Shown here piece by piece: positions 11,776 to 29,350 of a DNA stretch of 64,000 nt. The DNA lies in contig OZ234502.1 in NCBI GenBank assembly GCA_965153455.1, positions 4,381,267 through 4,445,266 of the forward strand. The letters are read 5' to 3'. The notes under the pieces are model-generated. The model did not search any database, was not told where the DNA came from, and saw nothing but the letters and a program-made list of their open reading frames with translations. Every line of letters begins with the position of its first letter. Position 1 is the stretch's first letter. Position numbers and translations under genes: made by a program. The stretch comes from Sphagnum compactum. Lineage: Eukaryota > Bryophyta > Sphagnopsida > Sphagnales.

Positions 11776-14472
11776 AACAGAGATAAAGACTACTGAAGGT
11801 TCTGGACTTCACCAGATTAAGGCTAGTAACAACAAGCCAAGTCTCCATGTCCAAGTGCTGATTGGCAGTCCTGTGATTGAGGAACTTGGATTGCTTGTGT
11901 AAAGACCAGATTTGAGTCTGAATGATTCTCAAGGTCCACAGATTTCAAATGCAACATCAATAGTTAGTCAAATTGAGGTGTTGTATTAGCCTAGTAGAAC
12001 TGCAGTCATTAGCTGTACTGTTACAATCACATTGTATTCATTTCTGGAGTAGAACAAAAAAAGTGTACAGATTCTAACAAGCATGTTCATGAGACTGTCA
12101 TGTACAAGCATGTGGTGGCAGATATAGCTGTTCAGCTGAGCATCAAAACATGAATCCATGTGGTTCAAAAAGAATTCATGAGCCAATCAAGCAAATCAAT
12201 GATGGTGAACCTCACAAACATACATGTGAGTCTTACATTCTTTCCAGAATTGTGCTTGATTTCCAAATGACTTTTTTCGGGAAGTGTGCACATGGAGGCT
12301 TGCCTGTGGTTGCATTTGGCTGTTCAGTTCCCTTTTGAGGCATTGACTATTTAGAGTCCTTTCATAGAGCATTGTCTTTTGAGGCATTGTCCTTCAGTAT
12401 TTAGGTATTGAATTTAACCTATTCACACTTAATATTTGCTCTCTATTTCGTTCAACCCATCTGCAACAAAAAATTTCAAACAATTTTGTGGGTTTGTTGT
12501 TAAATCTCAGTAAAAGCAAACTAAGGGATTTGAGTTGTGTCTTTGCATAGTTAGGAACCTTAGTGTGTTTGAAATATCAAGATCATTTTACAATGACATG
12601 AGATGAGAGGAATAAGGAATTGATATATGGGTGATTTTTGGGAATTTATTGTATCGTTGTTTGTTGTAAATTCCAAAGACAATTCATCAAGCTAGAGTAT
12701 AAGGTTATTTCTTTCATTGTTTTTTTTCACTTATTTTTAAAATTGAAATAGTGCAAGAATAAACGACATTTATGAATTGAGGACATTATTGAGAACACAC
12801 CCATCACTCCATTTTTTTAGTATTTAGTGTTGACATAGTTGGATTTGTAGATCCACACAAGGTTGTTGCTTGAAGGAGTACATTTTCAGCTGCTGCAAGT
12901 GTACAAAATGAAAGTGTTTAAAAATGAAGACAAAAAATGTTGGTCACATGATGATATATTGCATCTCATTGCACTATGAAAAGAAATGAAGCTTGAATTT
13001 GCCAATAATGCAAAGAAACAAAGTAAATTCTAATTTACTTGAAGCCTTAATTGTACTTATTTTAATAAATAATTTTTTTTTATGAAACTCTTTTTTTTAA
13101 TGATATGAAACTTGAATGAAGTGATAAATTTATTTAAAGCAAAGTAACCCAAATAATAATAATAGTAATAATTTAAAGCATTGCCATATTAAAAATTAAG
13201 ACCACCAATATCTTGTGACTATGCTCGACCATTGTGTGTGTAACAAGAAGCAAGAAAAAAAAACATAACAAAAATGAAGGGAAAGAAAAACAAAATTGAC
13301 CTAATCTTCAAATCTCACATTTCTTATCAATTGGACCCTCAAATTGGTAAAAATGCCTTGAGACACACCCATTACACTCATAATACCTTATTTGTTTATT
13401 TATTATTATTATTATTATATATTATGTGAAGAAAGGTCCAATTCAAGGATACAATTAAATTCAATTTGGGGGCAAGGAAAGGCAAGGAGAAAAGGGAAAA
13501 TAAAAACTAATACTCCTTGGGGCACATATATATATATATATATAATTATTTTATTCTATTTTATTTTAAATTTTGTGATGAATGTAGAGAGGCAATCATC
13601 CACAACAGGAATGAGGCAAATTTTGAAATTTTGGATGAAAACGGCCCACCCTCTTTGGGAACGTGGGTCATAGAGGTGTTGGAGGTTCTCTGACAAAAGA
13701 GAAGTTCGCAGCCACGTCATCAGCGTTCCCACGAAAATTTCAGCCCACTGCTAACTTTTTGTTTCCCTGCCCCGAAGGCAGCCTTTTTTGTTTCTGGCTA
13801 CATTTAGCAAGTTTTTGGCTTTTGTTTTTTGGTTCAAAATGGCTTAAAATAAAAATACGTATTTTTTCTGGTTTTCTAGTTGCCAAATTTCTACAGTTGT
13901 TTTTGAAATATCACCAGATTTCTCTGTTTTGGGCTATAGTATGTAGGTAAAAAAATGTGAAGGAATCATAAACTTGTTTACTTTCATATCCCGTTTTTAG
14001 CCAAATTTGGCTAAACTGTATTATGGCTACATGACAAATATTGAAAAATAGAGAAAAAAAAACCTGGCGGGTCTCTATTGAGCCCCACCCACACACCCAC
14101 CCACCCACATCAATTTTATGATGTAGCTGAAGTGATGATCATCCATAAGGTGATTCAGCCAGATTTGGTGATTAAAAAAATATGAAAAGTAAAAATTAAA
14201 TTGAAAATCTATCATCATTCTACATTTTTCTGGAACTTAGGATAGAATCTGGCGAATTTTTGGAAAACAAATTAGAATTTTTTGAAATTTGGCGACTAAA
14301 AAACTCTACAAAAACACTGTGGAAAAAAAAAACTTTGGTTTTGGCCATTATGCAACTCGAAACGTCAATTTAGTTAGTTACGTAGTTGGTCAAACTAGTA
14401 AGTTACGAAGCCGTTGCAACTACTCGTGGATGAAAAACAAAACGAAGATTCCCGGCCGGAAATGATTCTCCA
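11776..14472. other. Intergenic DNA between the BRCT gene and the GH31 gene
   Basis: The first few hundred bases are probably the 3' UTR of the BRCT gene. From about 12400 the sequence is AT-rich with A/T homopolymers, an (ATT)n tract near 13405-13420 and a (TA)n tract near 13528-13545. A repeat family shared with about 62360-62640 occupies roughly 13900-14050. No gene is supported. Confidence 0.6.
13997..14014. repeat. 18-bp perfect palindrome in a dispersed repeat
   Basis: The sequence TTAGCCAAATTTGGCTAA is a perfect palindrome. A related copy (ACCAAATTTGGCTAA) lies at about 62561-62575. Both are preceded by CTTTCATAT, so this is one dispersed repeat family and not a chance palindrome. Confidence 0.55.
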
Positions 14473-14823
14473 ATGGAATCTACGGAATCCACGGAATCCG
14501 GATTGTGTCGGCGGTACTTAACCGTTTGCCGACCACGACGCGCACCGACGCCGCCGTCTGCGAGACGACGACGACGACGATCACGGCCGGAATCCCACGT
14601 CGCGGAGTGTCGCGAGCGATGGCGTCGCGCGAGGAGGATCTCTCGGAGACGTAATCGCGGCACACGCAGACGCCGGTGCTTGATCACGATTCTCTTTTTC
14701 TTCTTGGATTCTTTTCATGGCATGTTGATCATCGGCAATAGTGGCAGTAGTTGCTGTAGTCGGAGCAGCGGCAGCAATCGAGCAAGTAGGACGACAACGC
14801 TGCTCTGCCGTCGTTATTGCTAA
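14473..14823 (+). other. Arg-rich upstream ORF ending 2 bases before the GH31 start
   Basis: An ATG-started open frame of 116 codons, very rich in Arg and Ser, ends with TAA at 14821-14823. The GH31 start codon follows at 14826. No protein family is recognised. Its GC-rich composition and position suggest transcribed leader, so it may affect translation of the downstream frame. It could also be a chance frame in a GC-rich 5' UTR, or part of it could be spliced out. Confidence 0.35.
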
Positions 14824-14825
14824 GC

Positions 14826-17800
14826 ATGCACATAAGCTCGTCTCGTGGTGGTACTAGTTTTCCTCTTGTGCTCTACTCTGCGGCCATTTTTAGCTTGAAG
14901 AAGAAGCAGAAGAAGACTTTTGCGGTAGCTGCTGCTTCCGTCTTTGGACCCAATTTGTCTTTTTCCTGTCGCCGATTGTCGTCTTCTTCAAGTTCTTCCT
15001 TGTTGGGTACATCATCGTCATTATCATCTTCTTCTTCTTCTTCTTATTCTTCTTCCTCTTCCGTCGTCGCTTCTTGTAGCGGGAGGATTCAGAATCTGGG
15101 CGGAGGAGGAGGAAGGATTGCGGACTGGAGCATCAGAAGGAGAGGAGGTAGTAGTAGTCCGTCCGTTTCTGGTTCTTTAGAGTCTGCTCAACGACTGAGC
15201 GTCGTAAGACCATCATCATCACTGCAAGAATTCAAAAGAACTATATTTGGAGCAAGTGGGTCTGTTGCTTCTGCTGCTGCTGCTGCTGCTGCTGAACAGC
15301 AGATCGTTGAGGAAATTGAAGACCTTGTTGAAGAATCTGAAGCAATGGGTTCACTCGAGGAGGAAACATTCGCCTCCCCCTGCTGCTGCTGTATGCCAAT
15401 ACTGGAAGCCGGGGTCTATCGTTTTGATGCCTCAGAAGCTGCAAGAAAGGAAGCGGCTCCTTCCCTTTCTTTCGTAAACCCGAAGCTTCGGGAAGTCACA
15501 ATTTCATGTGGCACTGCCAATTCCCACAGCAATTATTTCTTGACCACCAAGCTGGAGGATCCAACTTTTGTTCCCCAGTTTCTGTCTGAGAATGGACAGC
15601 AGATCGTGTTGTTGAAGGTGACCTACTGCATTCCTGCTTTGCACTTTAGGAGCTCACATTCACAAGGGTTTAGAGCATTTCAGAGGTTCTCAAGGTTTTC
15701 CTGCGTGTTACAGTGGTTGACCAATTTCACATGGTTCTCTCTCTGCAGCTGCCATCAGGCACATCATTCTATGGGACAGGGGAAGTCGGTGGATCTTTGG
15801 AGCGCACTGGAAAAAGGGTACATTTGTTTTTCCCACTAATCCTTTAGAGAAACATTCGCTTCTGATGTTGTTCAAAAAATTAGTAGAGGAGGCCAGTCAT
15901 GTCTAGGATCTCAGTTGATGAATCTCTCTGATTCTCTCAAGAAGGTGGAATTTCTGAGTGCAGCTTGTTCTTTGGAAGTTGAATCTGCTTACTGAAGGAC
16001 CAAGCCATCATGGTTTCTTATGTGGATTCTTATGTTGCTACACACTGTGTTGCAGATATTCACATGGAATACAGATGCATGGGGTTATAATCAGAACACA
16101 ACCTCATTGTACCAGGCGCATCCTTGGGTTTTTGCTGTCCTTCCGAATGGAGAAGCCTTTGGAGTGCTTGCAGATACATCATGCCGCTGTGAGGTGAGTT
16201 TACTTGTGGCGGGGAGTTGGGTGTGCAAATTGGGTCTTTTGTTAGACAGGAGGAATGTAAATCATTGACATTAGGTTTCTAGATATTGAGAAGCAGCATA
16301 TCTGCAACTGTCATTGTAAGTACTTGCTTGTCAGGAATTGACTCTTGGGTAAGCTTAATTTTTGCAGGTTGATTTACGAGTAGATTCGACCATTAAAATT
16401 GTGGCGTCACCATCCTTCCCTGTTATTACTTTTGGACCATTTCCTTCACCAGAGGCCCTTTTGACTGCATTGGGACATGCAATCGGTATTGGATGCATTC
16501 AGATCACCTGCCATCATCATTCTGTTCATTGCTCTAATGCTTGAAATGATTGAGGATTGTACCCAGCTGTTGGAGAAGTTCATCTCAGTACTTATGAAGA
16601 TTAAGTTCAGGTCAGAGTGGTTGAGTTGAGAGGTTTTGAAGAAGTTTACAACAGACAGATGCTGTAAGTTGCAAAGGGAGTTTCTTGATGGAGAACGTTG
16701 TGGATGCAGGAACCATTCAAATGCCACCAAAGTGGGCACTGGGATATCATCAGTGTCGGTGGAGCTATGAACCTGCTGCAAGAGTTGCTGAGGTTAGTCC
16801 AATTTAGCCTTCTTGCAAATGAATTTTGCTCATGTAAAGTGGTTGGTTTTTGCCAACCTCTCTAAAAGCCTTTCTTTTAGTTTTTTTCCTTCTCTTCAGT
16901 TCTTGTAGCTGGTTGAGAACTCTAATTCTGCTTCCTTGTTCAGAAAGTTGGGTATTGCAAAAACACATTTCCTTTGTTCATGTTTTGTCCAACTTTTTCC
17001 CCCAGATTGCAGAGAATTTTCGGGAGAAGAAGGTTCCTTGTGATGTGATATGGATGGATATCGATTACATGAATGAGTTTCGGTGCTTCACATCTCACCC
17101 TGTAAGTGTTCCTAGGGGGATGCTTTGAACTTTAGGCGCATTGGATATGTATATAACATATGAGACCATACATAGATATACATGGACTCCATGAAGAACT
17201 TGAGTTTCCTATTGTTGGCATGGTTTCTCTGTTTCCTGAATGTATAGTTATGTATGTCCAGGAAACATTTGGAGACATGAAGGCACTTTCAAAGACGCTC
17301 CATGATGGTGGTTTCAAGGGAGTATGGATGCTGGACCCAGGCATCAAGTGTGAGGAGGGCTATGAAGCCTATGATACAGGATCTGAAAAGGATGTTTGGG
17401 TCCAGACTGCTGGTGGAAAGCATTATGTTGGTATGCTTCCACCACTGTGGACTGGTTTTTCTTTGTGTTTTTGGTTGCAACTGTGGTACCTTGTACTCAG
17501 TGGGGTCAGGGGCCATAGCTAGTTGGTTTGAACACTTTGTGGCATGTTTGGTCTTTTACAGAGTCCTGTTCATTTCTTTCTTTTTGTGTGCAGGTGAATG
17601 TTGGCCAGGACGAGTTGTGTTCCCGGATTTCACACAGTCCAAGGTGCGGACATGGTGGGCAGAATTGGTGAAAAAATTCGTGAGCAATGGGATAGATGGA
17701 ATCTGGAATGATATGAATGAACCTGCAGTATTCAAGGTGATGACTCTATTATAATCCCATCAACTTGCAGTGAGTTTTTGTCTTCTGATCGTGTTCATAT

Positions 17801-20800
17801 CCTGCAAAATGCCTTACAAGGTGCAAGTCATCTGTTCAGCAGTTTGAATTGTTTAGAAGTGATTGTGTTTTGCATGCTGCCTTGTGTCCTGTTGTGACAG
17901 AACAAAATGCTGAGTAGTGTGGTGGTCAAATGAAACAGACGGTGTCAAAGACAATGCCGGAATCCAATATTCATCGAGGAGATGAAGACCTTGGTGGCCA
18001 TCAATCACACTCTTACTACCACAATGTGCGCCCGCACAATCCTTCTTCATATAAGTCATTGCACACCTACCTTTGTGGTGGTGCTCTGTGAATTTTCTAC
18101 AGCACATCCCTTGATCAAGCAAGGTTCAAAACTCTATTGGGTGTCTTCTTTGTTGGCCAGGTGTATGGGATGTTGCAGGCAAGGTCTACATTTGAGGGGA
18201 TGCAGCTTGCAAATCCTGAAAGAAGACCATTTGTTTTGACACGGGCAGGATTCCTTGGGAGCCATCGATATGCAGCCACTTGGACTGGTGACAATCTTGC
18301 CAATTGGGAGCACTTAAACATGAGCATCCCGATGGCCATCAATTTGGTATGCTGTCATAACCTTGGTTAGTGTGAAACTTTGGGTGTGTAATTACATACT
18401 AGTCTGTACTGACTGTTGGGAGATTGTTGCTCTAGTCATAAACGAATGTTTATCTTGCACAAAGCATTGATCTTAGTTCCTTTGCTGCGATTTTGCAGTC
18501 ATTAAGCGGGCAGCCATTTTCAGGGCCAGACATCGGGGGTTTTGCAGGAGATTCTACTCCAAAATTATTTGCTAGGTGGATGGGGATAGGGACAATGATG
18601 CCATTTGCCAGAGGCCATTCTGAGAAGGGCACCATTGATCAGGAGCCTTGGTCATTTGGACCCGAGGTTGCATCACAAACTCTGGAATTTGGACTTGAAT
18701 GGAGTGTATAAAAAAGGACAGACATGTTTGAGTCTGCTAGATACCAGATTTCCCTGCAAAGAACTAGCTCAAAATCCTAGAGTTATGCTTGCCAAATTTT
18801 GTTGCAGATTGATCGTAGTGCATTTGTTTGTTGAGATTTGGGTTGTATTGAAATTGCTCATATCGCCCTTCTGGTTACAGAGAACATGAATGGTGGAAGT
18901 GCACAAGCTTATGAACAATCACTTGCTGTCAAGATGGAAAAATCCTAACAATGTATGGATGTGTGATGGTTCAGGTTGAGGAGATTTGCCGGAAGGCATT
19001 GTATCGGCGGTATCGCCTTTTGCCACATTTTTATACCCTCTTCCACAGGGCACACACCATTGGTCTTCCAGTCATGACCCCACTATTCTTTGCTGGTATT
19101 TCTCCCTGCATATCTGTTGTTGTTATGGTTTTAGGAAAAGGAAAGCTGTGGGTAAGTACAGATATTAGTACTCCTCCAGTATTTCATGGTTTGTGTGAGA
19201 GAAAGAAAGTTGGCATTCAAAGGTCTGCACAGTTGTGAGGCAATTAGAGAGTGACTTGACAACTGAATGTGCAATTCTTGTTGATTTTCAGATCCCAAGG
19301 ATCCAAAGCTTCGGAAGATAGACGACAGTTTCCTGCTGGGACCACTTCTTGTATCTACATGGTAAGGCCCCCTGTAAAGCCAGTGATGATGGATATGCTG
19401 GAATCTATGCTTCTTTTTGTAACCAGCCAATAACAGGAGTTTGGGTTTGTGGAGAACTTCTTGCATGTGTCAATTCCATGACCAGAACACTGCCTCCTGG
19501 GACAAAAGAAATACAGGACTTTGATGGACCATAATGTGTTTTCCTGGTGAGTGATGCAGCCCAACACCAAAAGGACAGGCACAAATGAAGGCACCTGTTC
19601 TTCCTACTGGAATTTGGCATCGCTTCAGCTTCAATGATGATCACCCTGTAAGTTTTGATTTGAAATAGCTTGGTCTTGTTGGCTAACATAACAGCACTTC
19701 TCGTCTCTGAATTTTGCTTAAACATGGTTTGGGTGCTCAGAATTGTGGATGCTTTTGCATGTGGTGCTTTGCAGGAGCTTCCCCTTCTGTATTTGAAGGG
19801 TGGATCTATTGTACCAATGGGTCCTGTGGCACACTATGTTGGTGAGAAGACTGCTGGCGAGCCTTTGACACTGATTGTTGCCCTTGACCACCATGGTACA
19901 CTTCCCAAACCAACCCTTTCTCAGATAAAGGCAGAAATGTATAACATGTGGAAATCTGGACTTGAAGATGTACTTAAATTTATTGTTTTTTTTTTTGTTT
20001 GATGAAAAAAGGGAAGGCAAAGGGTGATATCTATGAGGATGACGAGGAAGGTTTTTCCTACCAGAATGGAGAATTTTTGCACACACATTATGAAGCAGAG
20101 CTCATTCCTGCTCACTGTGGAACAAAAGAAGGTGGAGAAATCATAGTCAGAGTGGCCAGCACAGAAGGAAACTGGAAAAGGCCGAATCGTCCCCTTTTTG
20201 TGCGCTTGTTAGTTGGTGATGTTGCCGAGGTCTGCAAAAAACCCTTGACCCCCTTGAATGCTTAACCTCTAAACCCTCAATATCTCAAGGTTCTCTCTTG
20301 ATCAACAGACTTTTGCATACTACTGATCAGTTTGCTGGCTTCAGCATTATCAACATGTTTTTTTTTCAAAGACGCACTGCACTGTTTGCCAATTTTGAGC
20401 CTGCTTGGAACCTGTTTCATCACATTGCTCTGCTCTGTAGATAGCAGTATGTGACAGGTCTGAAGTGGGATAGAAATAGATCATTAAACATGAGACTCTA
20501 CTGGGTATTGCAGGTTGAGGGAAAGGGGGTGGATGGTGAAGAAGTAAGAATAAAGTTGCCCACTGCTTCTGAGATACTTGAACTCATCAAGTCAGGCCGC
20601 AAACAAGAAATCTCAAATCTGGGTACATCTGTTTCCCATAGTTCTTTTCATGCACTTGTACCTATGCATTTCAACCACATGTTGTATCCATCAGATTCTC
20701 AATTGGTGTGATGAGACCTAAGTATTGTCATTCTGGATACGCACAGAAATGGCAGGGGAATTGAAAGACAAAGGGGAGGAGCATGAGCTATTGAAAGGGA

Positions 20801-22507
20801 CAGGAGCAGTGAAGGTTCCAATAGAGTTAGATCAGGGCAATATATTGCTGAAGATTGTTCCCTGGATCGGTGGTCGCATCATGTCTATGATCCATAAACC
20901 CTCAGGTTTGCACACCTCCATATTGCTGCCATTTCCCACTTGCACTTTTTTCCACCCACTATCTTTATACTGAGACCTTCTTATCATTTTATTGTTTTCC
21001 TTGAGATATGAAAACTGCATTACTGCCACAAGACAGGAGTAGACAAATTCATCAGAAACCTTTGCTGTGACAAAAAGGCTGAAATTTGTTGATGAGAAGT
21101 GTGAGGTTTGTGCATAACAAACATGGGAGGTGAACAAGTTCAAAGCTGTTTTTGTGACCTACCAAGAGCAATGGTTGACAACATGGTGAGAACATGCTTC
21201 CAGGCTGTGAGTGGATTGAGGGGAGGTTGGAGTCAAGTGGCTACGAAGAGTATAGTGGAACAGAATTGCAGTCTGCAGGCTGTGCTGAGGAATACACAGT
21301 TGTCAAGTGAGTTAGTCTCTTATTTCTACATTAAGACTGAAGGGTTTTTGTGTTGCTATATCAGTCAATGTTTTGGTGCTGTCAAGTCATGAGATGTGCG
21401 TCAGTGACAGATACGCTAGATTAGGAGTTGATCGCTTTTGGGTACTCCTTGTTTGCCATTTTTGTTCTCTTTTGTTCATTAGAAGTATCTGAGCTGTTGA
21501 AATTTTGGGTTTGTGTTCTTTGCAAGGCGGGAGATGGCTCAAGTAGAAGGCCAAGATCTTCTTGGTTTAGAAGGAGACATCAGTGGTGGCCTTGCCTTGT
21601 GCCGTGAAATATTACTCCCGAAAAGTTCTCCAAATACAGTGCAAATTTCATCAAGGATTGTGGCAAAATCAGTGGGTGCTGGCTCTGGTGGATTTTCCAG
21701 GTAGAGCTCAGTTTGAACACTAGTACTGTGCACACTAGCATTCATAACAGTGGTTCGTCATGAGCATAGAACCTATTGTGTTTCCATTTCAATCCAGAGA
21801 AATAAATTGCAGGACGTGTAGTAAGTTAGCATTCTGTTTGTTATGATCAGTGTTGAGGAATGCTACCTGCTTCATAGCTTGAGCCCTATGGGATGATGAT
21901 TTTGTGGTGTTGTAGGTTGGTGTGTTTGAGAATACATCCGGTGTTCAAACTTGCGCATCCAATGGGAACTGTGATCAAGTATACTGCGCTTGATGGGACG
22001 TTTCGTGAAATTAGTCCTAACATGGATTTCCAGGAAACATGGCTACATGGCTCTGAAAGGCCTAATGGTAAGCTGAAATGTTTTCCTTGTTTGATAATTG
22101 AGCTTCTGTCCCAACTTGAGATGAAAATTATTGTGACAAGCATTTCACCAGTCAAAAATCCTGAAAATTTCTGAGTCTGTTTACAAGAACGTTCAGGGGT
22201 TATGTTGATGATTATGCCCCAAGTGGGTGCATGTTTTTTCCTCTGATCTGGACTCTACTGTTTTGATCAAGAAGATTGCTTAAGTGATCACTTGGTGGTG
22301 ATAGGTGAATGGAGGCTAGAGGATACCGAGACAGGTTTGTCATTGATCAACAGGTTCCAGGTGAATGAGGTGGAGGCATGTTTGATTCACTGGGGTCCAG
22401 GCAGTTGCAATTTGGAGCTTTTCTCACCAGAGCGTCCTGTCTCAAAAGATGCACCACTGGAAATCTCCCATGAGTATGAAATGGTTGATCCTCATGTTTA
22501 CTATTAA
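14826..22507 (+). CDS. HGL1: GH31 alpha-glucosidase, heteroglycan glucosidase type (22 exons, about 1188 aa)
   Basis: Retaining exo-alpha-glucosidase of family GH31. The plant HGL1 group is thought to act on glycans carrying glucose. Phase-consistent exons: 14826-15617, 15749-15817, 16056-16193, 16368-16485, 16710-16792, 17006-17101, 17262-17430, 17594-17736, 17939-18025, 18161-18346, 18499-18666, 18975-19095, 19292-19361, 19560-19647, 19775-19895, 20012-20229, 20514-20622, 20747-20905, 21204-21306, 21527-21700, 21916-22067, 22305-22507. GH31 landmarks: FYGTGEV, TWNTDAWGY, WMDIDYM, nucleophile Asp528 in WNDMNEPAVF, acid/base Asp609 in TWTGDN, and GPDIGGFAG. The C-terminal beta domains follow. 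About 190 residues of Ser/Gly/Ala-rich sequence precede the part alignable to Arabidopsis HGL1 and could be a plastid transit peptide. ATG 14826 is the first in its open frame. Confidence 0.92.
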
Positions 22508-24366
22508 CTGATTCTCATATTTATTCTTCAACCCATATTACTGCGGCAATTACCAAGATTTGTCTGTATATACACCATTTTCTTCAGGGCTTTAACATTT
22601 GATTTAACATTGATTTTCTTGATTATGTCATTTGATTAGAATATTTGCTGCTGGAAATATTGAGTCTCTAGGTCCCGAGCTATTCCAAGACTTAGACATC
22701 TTTAGGAGAGGTAGGCCAAACCCATGAACTCTCCATTGTGGGGGAATGGGGTGGCAACATTTTTTGCACCATTTGTCTTGATATGTTGTTATAATTCTGA
22801 AGCTGTTGGAATTGCAAACAACTCTGAGTTTGGTGAAATTGGACCTCAGTGATTTGTTTGGGGGTCTGGCTGAAGTTTTGGGAAGTTTGATCAAAGGATA
22901 GCTAGGTGGTGTTGACATAAGAAAACATTGGTGAAATTGGCCACCATGTGTGATGGGACTTTAGATTGCTATATAGGTGTTGAATTGAACTTGGAGTCCT
23001 TGGTTTCTTAACTTCTCTACTTTTTCTACAATGTAATTGGAACTGTGCTCATGCCCAATTGAAATTTTACTGGTGCTGCATCCAATGTTGTTCTCGCGTA
23101 GTGAAACAGATTGGAAATGGCATGGAACTCAAATCAAAGGTCTGGAAGGATTTCTGCCCTTTGGCTATGATTTGCTTGTTTGTGCCGCAGCCAGTGGGGC
23201 AGAACCTCTATGTGAAGAGAATTTGCAAAAGAATCTGGTAAGCTTGCAAACACACGCTTTTTGCCTTTGATGAAGCAAAAGCACTTGTAGATCTGGAAGG
23301 GCTTTCACCTTCAGGTTACCAGTATTGCTTGTTACTGTCATTGCTTCTCCCACAAGTGCGCAAAACCTCTATCTGAAGGGAATCTCTGCAAATTCTCCGG
23401 AAACTCACAATCACCCATTTGCTCTTCATGAAGCAAAGAAGAAGGTTTTCAAGTATGTAGAAAGCTGGATGGGTCTATTGCTGCAGATTTTTCGGCCATT
23501 AATTGCAGCAATACTCATGGGTCGAGTTGGTAATCTTTCTGCAGTCTCTAAAATTCTTGATCTTGTAATTTGCAAATTCTGGGTCCAGAAAAAAGGAACT
23601 TAGCTAACTTCTCAACAGCGAGTTCTCTGTCTGCCATATGCATGAGAAAGAGCATAATGCTAAAAGTCAGCTGTGAATTTTTCATTCCTGGCAGCAATGA
23701 GCATTGAATGCTTGCATGGTACCACCACACTCCTAACAACAATCCCAACCAACCCTCTCAAGGATGAGAGGAAGGGAGATTCCTGCCTGAAAGCAACAAG
23801 GAGCCAATTGGGTGAAGGACAATATTAGTAGGGTTTGCAGGAGTGACATTGTGAGCTGCTGCTATTGGGAACATGTTGAGGATTACACAGAGAATCCTTT
23901 CTGGAGTTCTTTCTGGATCCTTTGCAATGGTGGTGGGATCACAGAGCAGAGAAGGTAACTGAACGTCAATCAATGCTGTCAGAGTTCACAGGCCAATCAG
24001 AGCCATAGGACTTTGTTGGGTGTTGATCTTGTTGCTCTTTCTTGGTTTGCTTGTTGTCCTGCCATGGTCTAGACTACATTTGCAGAATTTTCTTTCAGAT
24101 TCTTTCCACCAGTGGTGAATAGTACTTGCTGGAGAATTTTAAGTAAATGCAATATGCTGTGACAAAGGCCTTGAGTAGTAATGTAACACCAAATACAATC
24201 TCAGAGCAAACAAAAGTGCTATTTTACAGGAAACTCTTTTTCCTTCCAGATTATCAGTTCTCTTCGCAGCAGACGAGAGGACCGGTGTGAATGAATTTTC
24301 TGTACAAAAGGTGACAGTTGGACCCTGTGAATGTGAGACAAAGTAACAAAATGACTACTGGCAAAT
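22508..24366. other. Convergent 3' region between GH31 and CDC48 genes
   Basis: This is presumably the two 3' UTRs plus spacer. A diverged direct repeat is visible: blocks at about 23198-23280 and 23348-23440 both read GCA(G/A)AACCTCTAT and both end in ATGAAGCAAA. No coding region is supported. Conceptual translations are short and unlike any family I know. Confidence 0.5.
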
Positions 24367-29125
<4,759 letters not shown>

Positions 29126-29290
29126 CGCTCCGAAAACAACCCAAATAACTCCACTCAGAAGATCTCAAAAGACGACAAGCACGTAATATAAACGCACTAA
29201 GTAGTAAATTTTGCGATGCTCGCTTGTAACCCTAAAAATTGGAAGTGTGGCGCCGGAGACTCCAATCAGTCTGTCGCAGCTCACTTAGGT

Positions 29291-29300
29291 CTATATATAC
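29291..29300 (-). promoter_or_regulatory. Candidate TATA box of CDC48
   Basis: On the minus strand the word GTATATATAG lies about 165 bases upstream of the CDC48 ATG. That distance fits a short 5' UTR. The spacer between is purine/pyrimidine mixed without ATG-rich frames. This is based on position and motif only. Confidence 0.4.
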
Positions 29301-29305
29301 TTTTG

Positions 29306-29350
29306 TTGGCCTTGTTGCCTACCAAAGGCAAATAAATGATATTGTGTAGC
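29306..29350. repeat. Shortened third copy of the dispersed repeat, next to the CDC48 promoter
   Basis: It contains GCCTACC, GATATTGTG and TAGCTTAAGGGA in the same order as the copy at about 580-640, with the segment between the last two words missing. It lies immediately beyond the putative CDC48 TATA box. Confidence 0.45.

Noticed and set aside
14403-14687. Minus-strand open frames opposite the GH31 leader
   Set aside because: They are shadows of a GC-rich leader; no support on that strand.
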